Below, piece by piece: positions 33,324-40,927 of a stretch of 40,927 bases of DNA (position 1 is its first letter; each line of letters opens with the position of its first letter). Both the position numbers and the translations under genes were made by a program. The notes beneath the pieces are model-generated. The model made no database searches. It saw nothing but the letters and a program-made list of their open reading frames with translations, and was not told the DNA's origin. Source of the stretch: Cupriavidus pauculus (GTDB taxonomy: Bacteria; Pseudomonadota; Gammaproteobacteria; Burkholderiales; Burkholderiaceae); the NCBI RefSeq assembly GCF_008801835.1, contig NZ_VZOW01000046.1, positions 1 through 40,927 of the forward strand. The letters run 5' to 3'.

Positions 33324-33448
33324 AAAAAGACTACTTTACGGTGCGCTGTCGTCCTTACCCCGCGCGGCGCATCCTTTTATTTCTTGCCGTGCGGTGAGCC
33401 TGCATCCATACGTGCAGGCCGCCGCACGGCATGCTGCATTTATTGCGC

Positions 33449-33462
33449 GTTCTTTAACAATT
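33449..33462 (+). promoter_or_regulatory. boxA-like sequence in the flp upstream region
   Basis: GTTCTTTAACAATT resembles the boxA antitermination element of rRNA leaders (known E. coli form TGCTCTTTAACAA). It lies 247 bp before the flp start, in a 422-bp gap (33287-33708) with no gene. It may only be functional if transcription starts further upstream. Confidence 0.3.
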
Positions 33463-33554
33463 CGCTTTTGTTCATGCCGATAGTCAGTGCGGATCGGCCG
33501 TTGTTTCAAACGTCTGTGCCACTTTAAGCTGGCGCACCCCTAGTTCGAATGGGG

Positions 33555-33586
33555 GGTATGGTTGAGACATACCATGTCTTATAAAT
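33555..33586 (+). promoter_or_regulatory. Overlapping dyads and -10 box before flp
   Basis: GGTATG (33555-33560) and CATACC (33568-33573) form one inverted repeat; AGACAT (33565-33570) and ATGTCT (33574-33579) form a second, overlapping one. TATAAAT (33580-33586) follows directly and could be the -10 of the tad operon. No clear -35 is seen, which fits a promoter needing an activator. The leader would be about 117 nt. Confidence 0.45.
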
Positions 33587-33708
33587 GTTCTGTCAGCGGA
33601 TAAAACAAATAATTACGTCACAGCTTCACAAGATGACAAATCGGATCGGGTCAGGAATTGCCGCTGGGATCCAATTAGGGGTAAAACCGCACTTCGGGAG
33701 TGACTACC

Positions 33709-33885
33709 ATGAACAAGAAGCTGGCGCGCTTCAACCATCGTCAACGCGGCGCAACCGCGATCGAATATGGCCTGATCGTAGGCCTCATTGCCATTGCCAT
33801 CGTCACGGGGGCTACCAATCTCGGTAACAACCTCGGGACGGCTTTCGACGGACTGGCGACGAAAGTCACCACCTGGTTCAAATAA
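33709..33885 (+). CDS. flp: Flp/Fap type IVb pilin
   Basis: A 58-residue prepilin. A short basic leader ends in QRG at Gly14, and cleavage by the prepilin peptidase would give ATAIEYGLIVGLIAIAIV, with the invariant Glu (Glu19) and Tyr (Tyr20) at mature positions 5 and 6. The hydrophobic helix spans about residues 15-36. It assembles into the adhesive Flp pilus of the tad system. The ATG at 33709 has CGGGAG 8 nt upstream; a GTG at 33700 would add MTT. First gene of the tad locus, separated by 436 bp from tadE. Confidence 0.95.
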   Translation: MNKKLARFNHRQRGATAIEYGLIVGLIAIAIVTGATNLGNNLGTAFDGLATKVTTWFK

Positions 33886-34321
33886 CGGCGAAAAGGCGCG
33901 TCTGTCACGCGGGCTGATCGCGTGGCAGGCGAACTTACCTTTTACGAAGTACTGCAATGCATGCGTTTCCGCATGAGCGTCCGCTCGTGCGCGGGACGGA
34001 TATCGTCCTGACGTCTGCGGTGCAGTGCTTCGCTTTCGACCTCATCGGTACGACGGATCCTGGCGATCGCGTTGCGGACGCGGTTCGTCCTGTCGCTTGC
34101 CGGTAGGCATCGCAGTCTGCATCGGAAGTGGTAGCACGGCACTGGCCCGCAGGCAATCACGGACGGCCAGGCAAGAGAGATAAGAGTGGTGCCAAGTCGC
34201 GGTACGTTGTAGGTGTACGCCCATAAGGCAAGCCGTCCGCTGGCGTTGGCAACGCGCCGGCGCCAGCGGTACGGTGTTTCGTGGGATCTGATTGCGCGAT
34301 TAAAAAAATACCGGGTAAAGC
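33886..34321. other. 436-bp gap between flp and tadE with no gene seen
   Basis: Tad loci often have the prepilin peptidase gene (tadV/cpaA) here. No open frame in any of the six frames looks like it; the frames present are shadows. No clear promoter or strong terminator was recognised. The end of the gap (34301-34315) is A-rich (TTAAAAAAATACC) and could precede a tadE promoter. Confidence 0.6.
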
Positions 34322-34780
34322 ATGGCGTCACGGGGGAATGCACGCCGTCGTAGTGGCGGGGTTGCGGCGATTGAATTCGCACTGATTTTTCCGGTGCTGC
34401 TGGCATTGATTTTGGGCATTGTCTATTACGGCATGGTGCTCGCAATGCAGCAGGCCCTCACGCTCGCGGCCGAGGAAGGCGCGCGGGCTGCATTGCGTTA
34501 TCCGCTGACTTCCAACGGCGGAACGCTGGCCAACACCATCGACTTGCGCGTGGCCGCCGCCGAGCAGACCGCGCGCAGCACCCTGCCCGCGAGCATTGCC
34601 GCGCATCTGGCCTCGGGCGCGTTGGCCCAGCCCGTTGCATGCGCCGCGCCCGCGGGCGCCCAATGCGTGCAGGTCACGCTGAACCTGCTCACGCAATCGA
34701 TGCTCCCCACTGTGCCCTTCATGCCCGTGCCTTCCAGTCTGACGGGATCGGCCGTCGTCCAGCTTTCTCCAGATACCTGA
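34322..34780 (+). CDS. TadE-like pseudopilin
   Basis: A 152-residue protein. A basic leader is followed by the TadE signature VAAIEFALIFPVLLALILGIVYYGMV, with a Glu at mature position 5 after the presumed cleavage. The extracellular part has two cysteines (AQPVACAAPAGAQCVQ), which may form a disulfide. TadE and TadF are minor pseudopilins of the Flp pilus. The start has only a weak site (GGGTAAAGC). cpaB follows after 69 bp. No tadF is seen in the window. Confidence 0.88.
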   Translation: MASRGNARRRSGGVAAIEFALIFPVLLALILGIVYYGMVLAMQQALTLAAEEGARAALRYPLTSNGGTLANTIDLRVAAAEQTARSTLPASIAAHLASGALAQPVACAAPAGAQCVQVTLNLLTQSMLPTVPFMPVPSSLTGSAVVQLSPDT

Positions 34781-34849
34781 GGACATGATGCAGAGCCGTC
34801 GCGTCTCATCGCTCCCAAGCCATCCCAATCCAACCCGGACAACCGTGAC

Positions 34850-35806
34850 ATGACCAGCAAACAGATAAGGATTCTTGCGGTTGTTCTGCTTGTGCTGGCG
34901 GGTTTGCTCGCTGTGCTGGCCTGGCAGGTGGCGCGCCACCAGCGCGTGCCGTTGCCCACGCAGAACGCCGTGGCTACCCATGCGGTGGTGGTCACCACGC
35001 GCGCCGTCGAAGCCGGCAAGCCGTTGAGCACCGACGCGCTGACCGTGATGCAGTTGCCGATCGATCCGACCGGCGCCTACCAGGAAGTGGCGCGCGTGGC
35101 CGGACAAGTACCCGTGATCAATCTCGGCGCCAATGTGCCGGTGCTGGAAAGCCAACTGGTATCCGGGCTGGCGCGCCAGATTCCGGAAGGCGATCGCGCG
35201 CTTGCCGTGGCGGTCGACGAAGTGGTCGGTGTCGGCAACCAGGTGCAGCCTGGCGATTTTGTCGATGTATTTGTGATCCTGCGCCGCGACAACCAGGAGA
35301 TCGGCGAAAGCCAGACGCGTCTGCTGCTGTCGCATCTGCGTGTGCTCGCGTATGGCAGCGGGGCAGTCAATGAAGCGCCGAAAGCGCAGTCCGAACAGAT
35401 GATGACGCGGCGCGAAGGCGCCAAGACCGCCGTGCTGTCGGTGCCGCTGGAACAGGTGAGCAAGCTGGCCATGGCGCAGCAGGCCGGACGCCTGATCCTT
35501 GCGCTGCGCAATCCGAAAGACGAGGCCATGCCGAGCGAAGGGATGTTCGCGGATCCGCCGCCGGTGTTGCAGGCGCGCGCGGGTGTGCCGCCGCAAGCCG
35601 AACGCGCGCCAGTCGATCGTGCCGTGGCTGGCGTCAGCCTGTCCGGACTGGTTGGCGACGCCGCGCCGCGATCGCCCGCGCCGGCCATGCGGCCCGCGAC
35701 ATTGCCCGCCGCCGCGACGCTGACGGCTGCCACGCCGCGCCGGCAGGCGCAGGACAACCAACAAGGCGTGGAAGTGATCCGCGCCGGCAAACGAGAAATC
35801 GAATAA
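34850..35806 (+). CDS. cpaB: Flp pilus assembly protein CpaB (RcpC)
   Basis: A 318-residue protein with an N-terminal membrane anchor (about residues 7-27). A SAF-type domain follows near residues 45-110 (VVTTRAVEAGKPLSTDALTV), with GNQVQPGDFVDVFVILRRD downstream. The C-terminal third (230-318) is a Pro/Ala-rich disordered stretch. CpaB acts at the inner membrane/periplasm in Flp pilus assembly, often with the CpaC secretin. It is third in the tad locus and 13 bp from cpaC. Confidence 0.9.
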   Translation: MTSKQIRILAVVLLVLAGLLAVLAWQVARHQRVPLPTQNAVATHAVVVTTRAVEAGKPLSTDALTVMQLPIDPTGAYQEVARVAGQVPVINLGANVPVLESQLVSGLARQIPEGDRALAVAVDEVVGVGNQVQPGDFVDVFVILRRDNQEIGESQTRLLLSHLRVLAYGSGAVNEAPKAQSEQMMTRREGAKTAVLSVPLEQVSKLAMAQQAGRLILALRNPKDEAMPSEGMFADPPPVLQARAGVPPQAERAPVDRAVAGVSLSGLVGDAAPRSPAPAMRPATLPAAATLTAATPRRQAQDNQQGVEVIRAGKREIE

Positions 35807-35819
35807 CGGACGACACGGC

Positions 35820-37233
35820 ATGACCCATTCGATGAAAGACCGTGTGTGGACGCCAACGCGTCGAATCAGGCAGCAACTGGCCATCCCGGCATGGATGGCG
35901 ATGGCGATGACGGTAGCGGTGGCCGTGGTGGCGGCGATCCGGCCGCTTGGCGCGCAGGAAATTGCCGCGAGTGCGCCGGTGCGGACCTTGCAGATGTTGG
36001 CTGGCGCGCAACAGGAAATCCGTCCCGGCCAGGCCCTGGAGCGCGTGGCGGTAGGAAATCCGGCGGTGGCCGATGCGCTGCTGCTCAAGCATCGCGGCGC
36101 GTCGCCCACCGTGCTGGTGGTCGCCAAGAAACCGGGCGTCACGGACCTGATGATGTGGAGTGGCGGCGCAGCGCCCGTGCGTTACGCAGTGCAGGTCAAC
36201 GCCGTGGCGCAGGACCCCGGCGGCCCGCAGGTGGATCTGTCGACGGCAGGCGCCACTATCACCGGACAGTCGCAGGACGCCCGGGCCGCTGCACGCGCGC
36301 AGATGTCGGCGCGCGCGGCATTTGGGCGGTGTCGACAACAAGGGTGCGGTGGTGGTCGACCGCTCCACCGTGCCGGTATCGGGCACGGTGCAGGTCGACG
36401 TGAAAGTGGTGGAAATCAGCAAGACCGTACTCAAGCAGATCGGCCTGAATTTCGTGCGCAACAATGGCGGCTTCACCTTCGGATCGTTCAGCCCGACGTC
36501 GCTGACCAAGGCGACGATCGGCCCGAATCCAACGTTCGAAAGCACGCAGCCGATCAGCAGCGCGTTCAACCTCGTCGTGGCGTCGGCGTCGAAGGGCATC
36601 TTCGCCAACCTGAGCCTGCTGGAAAGCAATGGCCTCGTGCGCGTGCTGGCCGAGCCCAGCCTGGTGGCGCTGTCCGGCCAGAGCGCCAGCTTTCTGGCCG
36701 GCGGCGAGATTCCGATTCCGGTGCCCCAGGCGCTGGGCACGACGACGATCCAGTTCAAGCCGTTCGGTATCGGCCTGACCGTCTCGCCCACCGTGATCGC
36801 ACGTGACCGTATTGCGCTGAAGGTGGCGCCCGAAGCCAGCGATCTCGACCCGTCGCGCGGCATCTCCATCAACGGCGCGTCGGTGCCCGCGATCGTCACG
36901 CGCCGGGCCGACACCACGGTCGAGCTGGGCGACGGCGAGAGCTTTGTCATTGGCGGACTGGTGAGCCGCAACACCGTCAGCAACGTCGACAAGATTCCTT
37001 TCCTGGGCGACTTGCCGATCATCGGCAGCTTCTTCAAGAACCTGAACTTCCACCAGGAGGACCGTGAACTGATGATCGTGGTCACGCCGCATCTGGTTCA
37101 GCCACTTGCCAAGGACTCGCAGGCCGCCGCCAACGTGGCGAACGACGGGCGCACCAGCGCCAGCCCCAATGTCTGGGGCCGTTTTGTATTGGGTGAATAT
37201 GCCGATCCAACCCTGCCGGGATTTTCCCGCTAG
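35820..37233 (+). pseudogene. cpaC: CpaC/RcpA secretin, split by a one-base frameshift
   Basis: Outer-membrane secretin of the tad system. The first part (35820 to about 36320) has a signal peptide and the BON-type N domain (PGQALERVAVGNPAVADALLL, VVAKKPGVTDLMMW). The second (36322-37233, next frame) has the secretin core (VKVVEISKTVLKQIGLNF, VRVLAEPSLVALSGQSASFLAGGEIPIP, GLTVSPTVI, IPFLGDLPIIGSFF). They join if one T is removed from the TTT at 36321-36323, reading ARAA-LGGVDNKGAVVV. Corrected length is about 470 residues, normal for the family. No other damage is seen, so a sequencing error or a very recent mutation is likely. A standard -1 slippery site does not explain the +1 shift. Confidence 0.85.
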
Positions 37234-37241
37234 GGCGGACC

Positions 37242-38480
37242 ATGGAGCGAGACGAGCAGATGGATCACTTCCTGCTGAACACCACGCGTGACAACGTGCG
37301 CCACTGGCTGGGCCAGGCGCTCGCGGGCGTGGGCACGCTGGTGGCCGAAGACGGCGCGCAGGAGACCTTTGTCGAACAGATCGGCACCTTGCGCCCCGGT
37401 CTGGTCTTCCTGGATTTTTCGACGCCGCATACGGTGGCATCGACGCGGCTGGCCGAACAGATTGCGCGGCTGTTTCCGCAACTGCCGCTGGTGGCGGTCG
37501 GCAACGCCGGCGAGCCCGAGGCGATGCTGGCCGCATTGCGTGCCGGCGTGCGCGATTTCATCGACCTGCGCGGCGCACCGGCGCAGGCCACCGCCGCCGT
37601 GCAGCGCCTGATGGTGCCGCGGGCGCAGGTGCGCGCGGTGGCGCCCGCGCATCGCCACGGCAGGACCGTCGCGGTACTCGGCGCGCGGCCCGGCGTTGGC
37701 GTGACCAGTCTCGCCGTCAACCTGGCCGCCGCGGTGCGCCAGCGTGAAGGCGCCGAGGTGCTGCTGCTGGACTTGGGCCTGCCCGCGCGCGACGGTGCGC
37801 TGTATCTGAACATCGCGCCCGAATTCCATTTCGTCGAGGCCGTGCGCAACCTGCGTCGCTTCGACCACGTCTTCGTGCAGACGGCGCTGGCCCGCCACGC
37901 CAACGGCGTCTCGGTGCTGCCGCTGCCCGCCACGCTGGCCGAATTGCGCGACATCTCGTTTTCGGAGGCGCTGGCGCTGCTCGATCGCCTGCGCGCGTTC
38001 TTCGATCTGCAGGTGATCGATCTCGGCGGCTTTTCGAATGCCGAATTCATGGCGCAGATCGTCAAGGCCGCCGACGCCGTGGTGGTGGTGGCCGAGCAGA
38101 GCGTCGGCGCCATCGTTTCGGCCGCCGAACTGCTGCAGGAACTGAAGAAGCGCGAGATCGACCGGCAGGACATCCATCTGCTGGTGTCGCGCTTCGATCC
38201 CGATCTTGGCGTGGATGCCGGCGAAATCGCCCGGCGCATCGGCGTGGCTTCGGTCGATACGCTGCCGGACCGGCGCGCCGCGCTGCTGCAAGCCGCCAAT
38301 CGCGGCGCGGTGCTGGCTGACCACGCACCGGCCGACCCGTACGTGCGCGCCGTGGGCGCGTTGATGGAGCGACTGGGATACCACGCCGGACCGACCACCG
38401 AACGCGGGCTCCTGGCCCGGATCAAGGACAAATTGCCCGAAGCATTGCGTGTCGCGCGTACTGCACGGGCAGGGAACTGA
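37242..38480 (+). CDS. cpaE: Flp pilus ATPase-like protein CpaE/TadZ
   Basis: A 412-residue protein. The N-terminal ~125 residues form a response-regulator-like pseudo-receiver domain (LRPGLVFLDFS, PLVAVGNAGEPEAMLAALRAGVRDFI). The rest is a MinD/ParA-like ATPase domain (LGARPGVGVTSLAVNLA, LLLDLGLP, DAVVVVAEQSVGAIVSA). The P-loop (147-155) is odd: GARPGVGVTS lacks both the first Lys and the GKT Lys of the deviant Walker A. TadZ localises the pilus machine at the pole. It is 8 bp after cpaC and one base before cpaF. Confidence 0.92.
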   Translation: MERDEQMDHFLLNTTRDNVRHWLGQALAGVGTLVAEDGAQETFVEQIGTLRPGLVFLDFSTPHTVASTRLAEQIARLFPQLPLVAVGNAGEPEAMLAALRAGVRDFIDLRGAPAQATAAVQRLMVPRAQVRAVAPAHRHGRTVAVLGARPGVGVTSLAVNLAAAVRQREGAEVLLLDLGLPARDGALYLNIAPEFHFVEAVRNLRRFDHVFVQTALARHANGVSVLPLPATLAELRDISFSEALALLDRLRAFFDLQVIDLGGFSNAEFMAQIVKAADAVVVVAEQSVGAIVSAAELLQELKKREIDRQDIHLLVSRFDPDLGVDAGEIARRIGVASVDTLPDRRAALLQAANRGAVLADHAPADPYVRAVGALMERLGYHAGPTTERGLLARIKDKLPEALRVARTARAGN

Positions 38481-38481
38481 C

Positions 38482-39798
38482 ATGACCGACGCGATCGAAT
38501 TCTCGGACAACCACGCTGCTCCGTTTCCTGTCTCGCAGGAATTCCACAAGATCAAGGAGGCCGCGCACGAGCATCTGCTCACGCGGATCGAGGAGCTCGG
38601 CGCGGAGTTCGGCCGCTGGTCGCGCGCGGCCATCCAGCGCTTTGTCGATCTCGAACTCGAGAGCTTCACGCGTTTGCGCCGCATTCCGATCAACGAGGCC
38701 GAGCTGCGCCAGATATCGGAAGCGCTGACCAAGGAGCTGGCGGGTTTCGGGCCGATCGAGGACCTGCTCAACGATGTGGCCGTGGAGGATATTCTCGTCA
38801 ACGGCCACCTCGACGTGTACGTGTCGCGCCACGGCATCCTGGAGCGCATCCCGGTGCGCTTTGCGGACAACGGCCATCTGCTGCGCATCGTGCGCCGTAT
38901 CCTGGCGCCGATCGGCCGGCGTCTGGACGAATCGAATCCGATGGTCGACGCGCGCTTGCCCGACGGCGGGCGCATCAACGTGATCATTCCTCCGTTGGCG
39001 CTGGAAGGCCCGGTGGTGTCGATCCGCAAATTCCGCAAGGATCCGCTCACGCCGCTGGACCTGCAGTCGCTCGGCACGATGAGCCCGGAAATCACGGAAT
39101 TGCTCGAGGCCGCAGTGCGCGCGCGCTGCAACATACTCGTGAGCGGCGGCACCAGTTCAGGCAAGACATCGCTGCTCAACGCGCTGGCCACGTTTGTCCC
39201 GCCGACCGAGCGTGTCATCACGATCGAAGATACCGCCGAGCTTGCGCTCAACCACCCGCACGTGGTGCGACTGGAAAGCCGTCCCGGCGGATTCGAGGGC
39301 ACCGGAACGGTCACGATCCGCGATCTGCTGCGCAACAGCTTGCGCATGCGTCCGGACCGCATCATCGTGGGCGAAGTGCGCGGCGGCGAAGTGCTGGAGA
39401 TGCTGCAGGCGATGAGCACCGGCCACGATGGATCGATGGGCACGATCCACGCCAGCAGCCCGCGCGAATGCCTGTACCGGCTGGAAATGCTCGCGGGCTT
39501 TGCGGGCTTCCAGGGCAGCGAAGTCAGCCTGCGCCGCCAGATCGCCAACGCCATCGACTTCATTGTGCAGATCGGCCGGCTGTCCAGCGGCAAGCGGCGC
39601 ATTCTGTCGATCACCGAAGTGACCGGGCTGGGCGACAACATCATCTCGACGCAGGAGCTGTATCGCCACGAGCCGGTGCAGAACCCGGATGGCACCGAGA
39701 CCGATCGTTGGCAGTCGCTCGGCATCCTGCCGCATTCGCCAAAGCTCGCGCGCATGCGTCCCGCCAACTTCACGCTGGATGACCGCTTTGATCTCTAG
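38482..39798 (+). CDS. cpaF: Flp pilus motor ATPase CpaF/TadA
   Basis: A 438-residue type II/IV secretion ATPase. Walker A is GGTSSGKTS (222-230), Asp box VITIEDTAELAL (about 245-256), Walker B RIIVGEVRG (293-301), His box MGTIHAS (319-325). The N-terminal domain has VEDILVNGHLDVYV. It powers Flp pilus extension, with TadB and TadC in the membrane. The start at 38482 is 1 bp from the cpaE stop; an upstream GTG in the same frame is less likely. It overlaps tadB by 20 bases. Confidence 0.95.
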   Translation: MTDAIEFSDNHAAPFPVSQEFHKIKEAAHEHLLTRIEELGAEFGRWSRAAIQRFVDLELESFTRLRRIPINEAELRQISEALTKELAGFGPIEDLLNDVAVEDILVNGHLDVYVSRHGILERIPVRFADNGHLLRIVRRILAPIGRRLDESNPMVDARLPDGGRINVIIPPLALEGPVVSIRKFRKDPLTPLDLQSLGTMSPEITELLEAAVRARCNILVSGGTSSGKTSLLNALATFVPPTERVITIEDTAELALNHPHVVRLESRPGGFEGTGTVTIRDLLRNSLRMRPDRIIVGEVRGGEVLEMLQAMSTGHDGSMGTIHASSPRECLYRLEMLAGFAGFQGSEVSLRRQIANAIDFIVQIGRLSSGKRRILSITEVTGLGDNIISTQELYRHEPVQNPDGTETDRWQSLGILPHSPKLARMRPANFTLDDRFDL

Positions 39799-40717
39799 CG
39801 CCGGCCTTTTCCTCTGTGCGTTGGCCCTGGTGCTGTTGGGACTGGGGCTCTTGATGCTGGCGTCCGCGCGCGGACGCGCCAACGCCGAGCGCGCGCGCGC
39901 CCATCTGGCCGCGCAGACCGAGCAGGTACGCGCGCGCTACGCCACGGCTGCCGAGCCGGCCATGCTCGCCAACGCGCAGGACTTGCGCAAACGCTGGTCG
40001 GACCTGTTGCGCCGCGCCGATCTCGCGCCTACGCGCAAGACCGGTCTGACATGGGGCGCGCCGGTAGTGCTTCTGACCATCCTGGGTGCGACGATTGGCG
40101 GCGTCATCGGCGCGATATCGATGGCGGTGATCGGCACGGCGGTCGCGGCGTTTCTACTCTGGATGCGGATCCGCCGCATCAAGGAAAAGATGCTGCGCCA
40201 GCTGCCGGGATTTCTCGATGGCGTGGTGCGGCTGATGACGATCGGCAGCAGCGTGCCGGCCGCGTTCCAGAATTCCGTGGCCAACACCGAGCCGCCGCTG
40301 CGCCAGTGCCTGGTGCAGACCATCCATCTGCAACGCGCCGGCAAGGAACTCGATCAGGCCGTGCTGCAGATGGGACGCGCCTACGCGCTGGACGAGCTGG
40401 TGATCGTCTCCTCGGTACTGCGGCTGTCCCAACGCTATGGCGGCCGGGCCGACATGGTGATGGAGCGCACCGCGGCGTTTATGCGCGACCGCGAGGAAGC
40501 GCAGCGCGAACTGTTGGCGCTGTCGGCCGAAACGCGGCTGTCTGCGTGGGTGCTGGGCCTGTTGCCGATCATCGTGGCCGGCGCGCTGTTCGTCATGAAC
40601 GCGGGCTACATCATGCTGATGTGGCGCGATCCGGCCGGCAAGGCCATGCTGCTGACGGCCGCGGGCCTGGAAGTGGCCGGTGTGCTGATGCTCTACAAAC
40701 TCGCCAAGTCGGTCTAG
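39779..40717 (+). CDS. tadB: Flp pilus inner-membrane protein TadB
   Basis: A 312-residue T2SSF-domain protein. N-terminal membrane segment at about residues 3-24; two more near 95-135; then the cytoplasmic T2SSF helical bundle (QLPGFLDGVVRLMTIGSSVPAAFQ, LDELVIVSSVLRLSQRYGGRADMVMERTAAFMRDRE). Two membrane segments lie at the C terminus (about 262-310). The ATG at 39779 lies inside the end of cpaF, so the two are coupled; the longer frame upstream is a shadow. Works with TadA and TadC. Confidence 0.92.
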   Translation: MTALISSAGLFLCALALVLLGLGLLMLASARGRANAERARAHLAAQTEQVRARYATAAEPAMLANAQDLRKRWSDLLRRADLAPTRKTGLTWGAPVVLLTILGATIGGVIGAISMAVIGTAVAAFLLWMRIRRIKEKMLRQLPGFLDGVVRLMTIGSSVPAAFQNSVANTEPPLRQCLVQTIHLQRAGKELDQAVLQMGRAYALDELVIVSSVLRLSQRYGGRADMVMERTAAFMRDREEAQRELLALSAETRLSAWVLGLLPIIVAGALFVMNAGYIMLMWRDPAGKAMLLTAAGLEVAGVLMLYKLAKSV

Positions 40718-40729
40718 GTGCAAACGCCC

Positions 40730-40927
40730 ATGCAGATCGATCCGACCACGCTGATCTCCGCAAGCCTGCTGGCCGGCGCCGTCTCGTTGCTGCTGCTCGC
40801 ATGGCCACTGCTGCGCCAATGGCGGCAGCGGCGCGTCGCGGCGCGCACCATCGACGCCGCGCTGCATCGCCAGGCCGCGCAAGGCGCCGCGGCCAATGCG
40901 CCGGCCCCGCAGGCCGCCGCGCCGGCG
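40730..40927 (+). CDS. tadC: Flp pilus inner-membrane protein TadC (partial, 5' end)
   Basis: The first 66 codons of an open frame cut by the window end. It starts 12 bp after tadB with AGGTG 9 nt before the ATG (a GTG at 40718 is also in frame). The visible part is a membrane segment (LISASLLAGAVSLLLLAWPLL, about 8-28) and a basic/Ala-rich stretch. Position after tadB and the start pattern match tadC of tad loci; identity rests on context. Confidence 0.75.
   Translation, partial: MQIDPTTLISASLLAGAVSLLLLAWPLLRQWRQRRVAARTIDAALHRQAAQGAAANAPAPQAAAPA

Noticed and set aside
34328..36142. 604-codon minus-strand open frame
   Set aside because: Antisense to tadE, cpaB and cpaC, with His/Arg/Gln-rich low-quality sequence; a shadow.
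36318..36330. Programmed frameshift in cpaC
   Set aside because: The change needed is +1, and the ATTTGGG sequence is not a known +1 site nor a -1 slippery heptamer giving the right frame. A one-base insertion is simpler.
37230..39773. Very long minus-strand open frame (847 codons)
   Set aside because: It is antisense to intact cpaE and cpaF; it has Arg/Ser/Pro-biased composition and no domain, as expected of a shadow in GC-rich DNA.

Overview
The window looks like a chromosomal segment of a high-GC betaproteobacterium of the Burkholderiaceae, most like Cupriavidus/Ralstonia. This is inferred from the GC-rich codon use, the 2-Cys OhrR/Ohr pair, the MoxR-DUF58-TgpA operon, the 'PLAPVTGL' repeat lipoproteins and the tad locus layout. 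It opens in the 3' end of a 5S rRNA (end of an rrn operon) with its terminator and ends inside tadC. I saw no tRNA, CRISPR array, insertion sequence or prophage gene.

Layout. 1-3.8 kb: 5S end, a GIY-YIG protein, the ohrR-ohr peroxide-resistance operon with a clear operator, a periplasmic Do-type protease and a small unknown gene preceded by five GTATAC palindromes. 4-6.1 kb: a marR-MFS efflux operon (minus strand) with a perfect 16-bp inverted repeat that includes the marR start codon. 6.2-10.1 kb: moxR-DUF58-tgpA operon (minus). 10.4-11.2 kb: a phytanoyl-CoA dioxygenase-like gene. 11.3-11.5 kb: a 55-residue ORF.

11.7-20.3 kb: the most interesting part, an apparent catabolic cluster. A FCD-type GntR regulator is followed upstream by an operon (minus) encoding a heme-oxygenase-fold diiron enzyme (CADD/TenA-like with a full set of candidate metal ligands), an aldehyde dehydrogenase, a GlcG/HbpS-like protein and a 2Fe-2S/FAD/NAD reductase. 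An ornithine-cyclodeaminase-family gene has its own promoter region. Divergent from it (plus) run a permease and two small 2Fe-2S ferredoxins flanking an unknown 105-residue protein. The promoter regions share a GTATAC palindrome that may be the GntR operator. My inference is import of an amine or amino-acid-like substrate, oxygenation or cleavage by the diiron enzyme with electrons from the reductase and ferredoxins, and oxidation of the resulting aldehyde. The substrate is unknown.

20.3-29.6 kb: an IclR gene and a divergent LysR gene, a secreted 90-residue protein with three 14-residue repeats, YggT, a MarR protein, a glycine-zipper lipoprotein, dienelactone hydrolase, a small exported protein, a secreted PLD-type nuclease, dodecin and a ShlB/FhaC-type (TpsB) outer-membrane transporter. 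29.7-33.3 kb: two divergent paralogous repeat lipoproteins separated by 846 bp of non-coding DNA with TTACGT-type dyads.

33.7-40.9 kb: a tad (Flp pilus) locus: flp, tadE-like, cpaB, cpaC, cpaE/tadZ, cpaF/tadA, tadB and the start of tadC. cpaC is split by a one-base frameshift as given, and no prepilin peptidase gene lies between flp and the assembly genes.
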